DNA of 64,000 nt from Wolbachia endosymbiont of Folsomia candida (GTDB lineage: Bacteria > Pseudomonadota > Alphaproteobacteria > Rickettsiales > Anaplasmataceae). Of the stretch, positions 58,952 through 64,000 are shown piece by piece. The stretch lies in contig NZ_CP015510.2 of NCBI RefSeq assembly GCF_001931755.2, forward strand, positions 1,178,001 to 1,242,000. Direction: 5' to 3'. Each line of letters opens with the position of its first letter. The first letter of the stretch is position 1. Made by a program: the position numbers and the translations under genes. The notes under the pieces were generated by a model. It was not told the origin of the DNA. It was given only the letters and a program-made list of their open reading frames with translations, and ran no database searches.

Positions 58952-60142
58952 TCATTTTTTAAGAATAATGGTAAGAGGATTAAGCCTATAGCCATGTTCT
59001 TTAATTCCTATACCTGACCATGGCAGAGTTTGAATAATATCATCTCTTTTAACATTCAAGCCTAAGGTTCCACCCAACCTATCTGCCATGATATTTTGCA
59101 TTCTATTGATTGGTTTACGGATTTGTCGTTCTAGATCAGCAATATCTCCTAAGCGATCTGCAATTTCTCCGATTTTTAAAGCTTTATACTGTTTTGGAGG
59201 AATTCCTGCCTTAAAATCATGAAAGAATTGATCTAAAAAAATGAAAAATATGATTCCATACTTCGACAGTTTATCGATAACTTCTATATTATTAAGACAA
59301 ATATCATTGCCCTTAATTTGTAACTCCAAGATTTTCTCTGGTAAAGTAGGCTTAGTGTGTTGAAGAGAAACATAAGAATAGCAATTTAATGCCTGAAAAG
59401 AAACGTTAGGTAATAATTCTGGTACTCCTTTTTCAACTGCTTCGTTCAACACTTTATTTAAAGTCTGATAATTGCAAAATAAATCAGCCATAAAAACAAC
59501 ATATAGATTAAGTAGTGGTTTGAAATCCTTACCAAAACATATCAAAATAGTAGGATTAGTCCTCAGTTTATCTATGGTTAAGTATGACTTATCTGAGCAG
59601 TATTCTGGAATAATTAAACTGACAAAACTTGTACCAACAATTACATAATAGACCCCTATTTCTACTTTAGTATAAGTAATATTTAAGCTTGCTAATTGTT
59701 CTTCAAACCATTCAATAACTTTCAGGTGATTAATAGTGACATCTAAAGAGTAATAACGTTGCTTTTTATAGGTATTAGGAAGAATATCACGTTCACAGAG
59801 ATCGCACATTATTGGATTATCATAATCTTCGTCATAATCGCTCTCAATTTCTAGTCTATTGTAACAAAAAGGATCTATTACGTATCGAAGATCAAAGATA
59901 TCTGAATCATTTGCACAAATTATGAAGTAATATTCTCTTAAATTTAAAAACCCTAGACTTGACAAGTACTGCGCAACTTCTAAAAACTCTTTACTAGGTG
60001 AATCATAATGGTTGTTCCACTGCAATAGGCTAGTAACTATTTGCCTGTAGAGAACAGGATTTTGTTTTTGACAAGATGGTAAGTCCATAGGTATCTTTAA
60101 ATAATAACTTAAAATCTTCACGTTCTTTTTTATTAAGCACAT
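58952..60142 (-). CDS. Hypothetical protein, gene 2 of an unknown pair
   Basis: 396 aa from MCLIKKNVKIL, or 379 aa from the internal MDLPSCQKQ at 60091; neither has a clear ribosome site. Mid-protein CDLCERDI could be half of a metal site. The middle has alternating strands (VEIGVYYVIVGTSFVSLII). The C-terminal 80 residues (YKALKIGEIADRLGDIADLE, RQIRKPINRMQNIMA) look like a winged-helix or HTH region. It converges on the replication operon and overlaps the end of the open frame upstream. No family recognised. Confidence 0.65.
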   Translation of the reverse strand: MCLIKKNVKILSYYLKIPMDLPSCQKQNPVLYRQIVTSLLQWNNHYDSPSKEFLEVAQYLSSLGFLNLREYYFIICANDSDIFDLRYVIDPFCYNRLEIESDYDEDYDNPIMCDLCERDILPNTYKKQRYYSLDVTINHLKVIEWFEEQLASLNITYTKVEIGVYYVIVGTSFVSLIIPEYCSDKSYLTIDKLRTNPTILICFGKDFKPLLNLYVVFMADLFCNYQTLNKVLNEAVEKGVPELLPNVSFQALNCYSYVSLQHTKPTLPEKILELQIKGNDICLNNIEVIDKLSKYGIIFFIFLDQFFHDFKAGIPPKQYKALKIGEIADRLGDIADLERQIRKPINRMQNIMADRLGGTLGLNVKRDDIIQTLPWSGIGIKEHGYRLNPLTIILKK

Positions 60143-60317
60143 GTTCTGAATAGTTGATCGCTATATAGCTTGGATCGTGCATATTCGCTTGAAAAGACAA
60201 AGTAACTTTTTTACTCTTAAACGTTACTTTTACATGTTGAATAAGAGAGATGTCGTGTAATATATTTCCAACTGAAGGTTCTAATATCTTTAACCATTTT
60301 TTTACTGAATTTGTGTT
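60030..60317 (-). pseudogene. Open 3' extension of the 60318-61277 gene behind a stop codon
   Basis: It lies in the same frame as the upstream gene, runs about 95 codons, and ends LFKDTYGLTILSKTKS plus a few residues. The composition matches neighbouring coding DNA, and the only internal Met (in QANMHDPS) is mid-way. It overlaps the start of the 58952-60142 gene by 113 bases in another frame. Interpretation as a lost C-terminal domain is inference. Confidence 0.45.
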
Positions 60318-61277
60318 TTATGTGAAGTAAGTGCTTGGTTCTGTTGGGCTAAATTTTAATTCAACGAGCTTGATGTCTGGTATTGATTCGTGTGTGCAAT
60401 CGCTCAAGAAAGTACGTAATCGTGCTACGTCATTCTGATTGTGTATATTAACAAATGAACATTCAAGTTCAAAATATTGGCTTACAATGCTGTTTGCTAT
60501 TTTTAAACCATGCTCAATGTCCTTAGTACATAAGTTTACTTGGTTGGCATTAAGGGTAAAATCAAGAATGATCATATCAGGTTTGTAACCATGTATTACT
60601 TGATTTGAATTAAGCAACAAGTCTGAGTCACTAGCACGGCGTATAAACAAATAAATACGGTTTTGATGATAAAAGAAGCCCTTAAATTTATTTTTAAAAT
60701 CATCATCTGCAGAAAGATCGTGTTGTTTTAGTATTTTTTGCAATACCTCTTCAGATAAGAAATTTGCAAATGGAATAGACTTTTGTCGCGGAGGATTTTG
60801 CAGAATAAATGGCGAAAAACTTCTCTTTTGGACTTTATTGAAATGACAAACATATATTAACAGATTAGGATCAATGATAAAAAGAGTAAATAATATAGAC
60901 TTTTTGTCGCATTTATTGTTATTTAATAAAAATGATTCTATGGTTAATGCAGGTTTGGCTACTTCAATTATAGCTAAATCAGACTTTAAACGGCTAAAAT
61001 GACTAACTAAATAGTAATTAGGTAGACAATCAGAATCACTATCAATAAGAATCTTACGCTTTTGCTGAACTGATCTACTGTCATAATAAGCACTGCTGTC
61101 AAATAGCTGGTGTTGGTGATTAAAATGACGCTTAAGAATAATATTCAATTGCCTGCCAGTAAGGGAGTTAAGCCAACTTTCACGAACATTTTGATTTTTG
61201 AAACGAAGTAGTAAGTCAGTTGCAGGAATTTCAAGATCATCTTCCCAAAATTTTTGACTTATAACCATCATTAACAA
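60318..61277 (-). CDS. Hypothetical protein, gene 1 of an unknown pair, with in-frame stop before an open extension
   Basis: A 319-aa protein, MLMMVISQKFWEDDLEIPAT. The sequence is mixed, with aromatic and basic patches (LLLRFKNQNVRESWL, GFFYHQNRIYLFIRR, PDMIILDFTL). After the TAA at 60320-60318 the same frame stays open for about 95 codons to a TAG at 60030-60032 (NTNSVKKWLKILEPSVG, VTFKSKKVTLSFQANM). That extension looks coding-like and lacks its own start. The stop may be a recent nonsense change, or the extension a separate small domain. No catalytic motif recognised. Confidence 0.6.
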   Translation of the reverse strand: MLMMVISQKFWEDDLEIPATDLLLRFKNQNVRESWLNSLTGRQLNIILKRHFNHQHQLFDSSAYYDSRSVQQKRKILIDSDSDCLPNYYLVSHFSRLKSDLAIIEVAKPALTIESFLLNNNKCDKKSILFTLFIIDPNLLIYVCHFNKVQKRSFSPFILQNPPRQKSIPFANFLSEEVLQKILKQHDLSADDDFKNKFKGFFYHQNRIYLFIRRASDSDLLLNSNQVIHGYKPDMIILDFTLNANQVNLCTKDIEHGLKIANSIVSQYFELECSFVNIHNQNDVARLRTFLSDCTHESIPDIKLVELKFSPTEPSTYFT

Positions 61278-61331
61278 AGCGAAAGTACTATTCTTATTGT
61301 AGTATATTAAGCAACTTAGTCAAAAAAAATT

Positions 61332-61358
61332 GAACAAATTGGAGAGAAAAAGCGATTA
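61332..61358 (+). promoter_or_regulatory. Putative ECF-type phage promoter C (GAACAAAT-N13-CGATTA)
   Basis: GAACAAAT at 61332-61339 and CGATTA at 61353-61358, followed by TATATAATAGGAGG. The spacing is identical to sites A and B, although the 13-bp spacer differs completely. It lies 60 bp before the ATG at 61419 and heads the structural operon at the right end. Confidence 0.62.
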
Positions 61359-61418
61359 TATATAATAGGAGGTGTAAAAAGCTGTCCTCAAAAAGCATTC
61401 AATGAAAAGGAGAAAAAC

Positions 61419-61649
61419 ATGGCTATAGAATTTAAAGTGAGCTTTGGTAAAAAAACTGCTGATTTTTTAAAGTACATAGCAGAGTGCCAAGGCAAGACTA
61501 TACCAAAGTTGATAAGAACATTGGTTTTTGAGGCCTTGGAAGAAAGGGAAAATAGATACTTCTCTAAACTTGCCGATGAAAGGCTTGAAAACGATGAAAT
61601 TGTGCCAGGTAGTGAGGAGATTTGGAGAACTTCTCCATCTAATACTTAA
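61419..61649 (+). CDS. Small ribbon-helix-helix type protein (DUF6290-like)
   Basis: A 76-aa protein, MAIEFKVSFGKKTADFLKYI, with AAAAGGAG upstream. The short beta strand plus two helices (KKTADFLKYIAECQ, KTIPKLIRTLVFEALEERE) suit the RHH fold of CopG/RelB-like antitoxins. No toxin partner follows; the next genes are structural. It may autoregulate the operon. Confidence 0.65.
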   Translation: MAIEFKVSFGKKTADFLKYIAECQGKTIPKLIRTLVFEALEERENRYFSKLADERLENDEIVPGSEEIWRTSPSNT

Positions 61650-61669
61650 ACACTTTTTTCAAGGTACAA

Positions 61670-62353
61670 ATGTCAATCCTAACTCAATCAGGTCGAGCAG
61701 CAATAGCAGCAAGCATAAAAGAACAACCCATACATCTTGCTTGGGGTAGTGGTAATTCAAGCTGGGAAAGTAACCATAAAATCGAGAAAGTCATTGCTCA
61801 TGGCGAAATTCAGCTTGAACACTATCCAATTAAAGATGTAAAAGTTCTTAAAGGGCAGACAACTTATCAGTCAAGCGTAGATTATACAGTTGATAGTAAT
61901 ACTGGTATAATTAAACGAGTGGAAAATAGCTCAGCTCCGGAAAATGACGTAGTGAATATAGAGTACATTCAAAGCACACCACCAGAAACTATAACTTCTA
62001 CAAAGCTATTAAAGGAAGTAGGACGTCGCGTTGTTGATGAGGTACTTTTCTGTACAGGTGATGAGAATGGCGAGCTAATTACTCCTTCTGGCAGGTTTAA
62101 GCCTTCTACTGTACCAACCAATAATTTGTACCTTAAATTCACCTTCGATTTCACGGACGCAGCAAATCAAGTGATACGGGAGCTAGGAGTTATGGTTGGT
62201 ACAAAAGTAAAAAAAGAATTGCCTGAAGGACAAAGATATTTTGAACCACAGGATATTGAAGATCATGGAATTTTATTAGTACTAGAACACACAGTTCCAC
62301 TTATCAGAACCGCTGCCACTCGTGAAACATTTTCTTTCGTGGTGACATTTTAG
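61670..62353 (+). CDS. Phage structural protein, probable tail collar/fibre-associated
   Basis: A 227-aa protein, MSILTQSGRAAIAASIKEQPIHLAWGSG-type start. A beta-rich body (DVKVLKGQTTYQSSVDYTVD, NNLYLKFTFDFTDAANQVI) ends in TRETFSFVVTF. Similar proteins lie just upstream of DUF4815-type genes in phages. It is cotranscribed with the preceding RHH gene (20-bp gap) and with the gene at 62419. Confidence 0.7.
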   Translation: MSILTQSGRAAIAASIKEQPIHLAWGSGNSSWESNHKIEKVIAHGEIQLEHYPIKDVKVLKGQTTYQSSVDYTVDSNTGIIKRVENSSAPENDVVNIEYIQSTPPETITSTKLLKEVGRRVVDEVLFCTGDENGELITPSGRFKPSTVPTNNLYLKFTFDFTDAANQVIRELGVMVGTKVKKELPEGQRYFEPQDIEDHGILLVLEHTVPLIRTAATRETFSFVVTF

Positions 62354-62418
62354 AGATTCACTAGGTGAGTTTTTAAAAATTATGAACCTTAATTTGATTT
62401 TACAATTTTAAATTAAAA

Positions 62419-64000
62419 ATGAGCTTAAATAATTATTATAATCGCTTTAACCATGATAAAAAATACGAAAGAAGTCTCTTTTTAGCAGGAAGAGGTCTTC
62501 AATCTGCTGAGCTTAATGAATTGCAAGATTATGCTCTTTCAAAATTAAAAAGTATTGGAGATGCAGTATTCAAAGATGGTGATGTTATTGCGGGAAGCGA
62601 TTGTATTATAGACTTTGAGACTGGTAAAACCACACTTGAATCAGGAAAAATCTATCTCCGTGGATATGTCAGAGATGTAGAGAAGGAAGAATTTACTATT
62701 CCAACAAACATGACTGTACGTATTGGTGTTTATTACCTTGAATCCACGATTACAGAGTTAGAAGACTCAATGCTTCGCGATCCTGCTGTTGGTACAAGAA
62801 ACTATCAAGAAGTTGGATCAGCAAGACTTAAAGCTAACATTATTTGGGGTTTTCAGGCAGAAGGGATCACTGCTAGCTCTATAAACGGAGAATTTTACCC
62901 AATTTATAACATTGAAAACGGAGTATTGATTCAGCATTCAGCTCCTCCACAGGCCAATTTAGTTACTACTGCTCTTGCTCGATATGACCGTGAAGCTAAT
63001 GGTTCTTACGTTGTAGAAGGCCTTGAGGTAATGTTTTTACACACTGAAGATGAAGAAGGAGAGAAGAATGGCAAAAAACAAGTATTTGTGGTAAATGAGG
63101 GAAAAGCTCATGTTGATGGCTATGAAATTGAATTACCTCACAGTCTTCGTGTTTACTTTGATGAAGATCCAGATATAAAAACCGTTGTATCAGAATCATA
63201 TAACTTTCAAGGTAATAGCCAAAGAGTAATGGAATTAAAAGTTAATGATTCCCCTGTTAGCGAAATTAAGAGAGTGGATATTACTGTACAAAGAACCATC
63301 ACTATGACTCATGGTTCATATTCTGGAATGAAAGATCCAATACCAGATTCATCAGTTCTTGAAATTATTCAAATTAAACAAGGTAATGTTATCTATGAAA
63401 ATAGTGCAGAGTACAAGTTGCAGGCAGGTGTTGTTGATTGGTCATTACCTGGAAAAGAACCAGCGCCAGGAAGCAGTTATGAAATAACCTATAGAGCAAG
63501 AGCTCACACAACTCCAGAAGATTTAAGTGAAGAAGGAGGTAAGATAAGAGGAGCAGTTGATGGCACAATGGTATTGGTTGATTATACTTGGAAAATGCCA
63601 CGTTATGATTTAATTACCATTGATAGCAAAGGAGCGGTAAGAAGAATAAAAGGTATAGCTCATCCATGGAGGCCATCTATTCCAAAAGCACCTTCTGGGC
63701 AGCTCTCTTTAGCTTACATTTACCAAAAATGGAAAAAAGATAAAAAGCCAGAAGTGATAAACAATGCCATTCACGCTGTGCCAATGAATGATTTAGAAAA
63801 GATGAAAAAAGGAATTAGTGACCTCTATTCTCTAGTAGCGCAGGAGCGTCTTAAAAATGATGCAAACTCAAGAGATTCTACAAGTAAAAAAGGCATGTTC
63901 GTTGATCCATTTTTTGATGATGATATGCGTGACCAAGGAATAAAACAAACTGCTGCAATTGTAAATAAAGAGCTTACTTTGCCAATTAATATCACAGTTG
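62419..64000 (+). CDS. DUF4815-type phage baseplate/tail protein, partial (runs off the right edge)
   Basis: At least 527 codons from ATG 62419 (MSLNNYYNRFNHDKKYERS) with no stop before the window end. FLAGRGLQSAELNELQD near residue 25 and the following beta-rich region (SGKIYLRGYVRDVEKEEFTI, GEFYPIYNIENGVLI, FVVNEGKAHVDGYEIELP) match the DUF4815 family of baseplate-associated proteins. It would sit near the baseplate or fibre base of the contractile tail. Confidence 0.82.
   Translation, partial: MSLNNYYNRFNHDKKYERSLFLAGRGLQSAELNELQDYALSKLKSIGDAVFKDGDVIAGSDCIIDFETGKTTLESGKIYLRGYVRDVEKEEFTIPTNMTVRIGVYYLESTITELEDSMLRDPAVGTRNYQEVGSARLKANIIWGFQAEGITASSINGEFYPIYNIENGVLIQHSAPPQANLVTTALARYDREANGSYVVEGLEVMFLHTEDEEGEKNGKKQVFVVNEGKAHVDGYEIELPHSLRVYFDEDPDIKTVVSESYNFQGNSQRVMELKVNDSPVSEIKRVDITVQRTITMTHGSYSGMKDPIPDSSVLEIIQIKQGNVIYENSAEYKLQAGVVDWSLPGKEPAPGSSYEITYRARAHTTPEDLSEEGGKIRGAVDGTMVLVDYTWKMPRYDLITIDSKGAVRRIKGIAHPWRPSIPKAPSGQLSLAYIYQKWKKDKKPEVINNAIHAVPMNDLEKMKKGISDLYSLVAQERLKNDANSRDSTSKKGMFVDPFFDDDMRDQGIKQTAAIVNKELTLPINITV

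Overview
The window is very AT-rich and carries the full signature of a Wolbachia genome with an integrated WO-type temperate phage. The evidence is a P2/Mu-like tail cluster (sheath, tube, gpE/E', tape measure, U, X, D) followed by an ankyrin gene and a patatin gene, a RadC plus tandem XRE-regulator operon, Rpn-family (PD-(D/E)XK) genes, many ankyrin proteins, and giant proteins with eukaryotic-like and toxin-like domains typical of the phage WO eukaryotic association module (EAM). Species assignment rests on recognising these protein families, not on a database search.

Layout. (1) 1-6228, minus: a huge NACHT-ankyrin protein with a C58/YopT-like protease motif and a TcdA/TcdB-like hydrophobic segment. 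It runs off the left edge, is broken by an in-frame TGA and has lost its 5' end. (2) 6229-16300: an accessory zone with three Rpn copies, an intact hypothetical gene and two broken 3' fragments of it, radC, two XRE regulators and a Tn5-like IS. (3) 16349-20224: small ankyrin genes, an NAD+-dependent DNA ligase and XRE-like proteins. (4) 20399-28384, minus: patatin, a small membrane protein, an ankyrin gene and the tail module D-X-U-T-E/E'-FII-FI, with a programmed -1 frameshift signal visible in gpE. (5) 28498-31097: a decayed IS982-like element and a second, identical-looking copy of the Tn5-like IS. The second copy has a perfect 11-bp target duplication and sits in the last codons of the next gene. 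(6) 31082-41581, minus: a 3499-aa protein with ANK, OTU-like, ANK, NB-ARC, about 15 TPRs, ANK, a hydrophobic pore-like region and a C-terminal latrotoxin-CTD-like part after a furin-type RSRR. (7) 41582-45046: decayed genes (IS110-like, AAA/DUF234 ATPase, ParB-like), then intact RuvC-like and RepA-like genes. (8) 45174-49677: a group II intron whose reverse transcriptase gene is split by a 2.6-kb large-serine-recombinase element. (9) 49674-58945: a replication/recombination island with a second RuvC/RepA pair (RuvC truncated), a primase-helicase, an ECF-like sigma factor, a Sak4-like ATPase, an SSB-like protein and further RepA-like paralogues. (10) 58952-61277, minus: two genes of unknown function. 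(11) 61419 to the right end, plus: an RHH protein and phage structural genes, the last one (DUF4815-type) cut by the window edge.

How it fits together: the tail and baseplate/fibre genes build the virion, and the replication island supplies initiation, helicase and annealing functions. A small sigma factor sits beside three plus-strand operons that share a GAACAAAT-N13-CGATTA block resembling an ECF promoter, which suggests a phage-encoded transcription switch. The EAM proteins look like host-directed effectors or toxins. Repeated insertion, duplication and truncation show that the prophage is partly degenerate.
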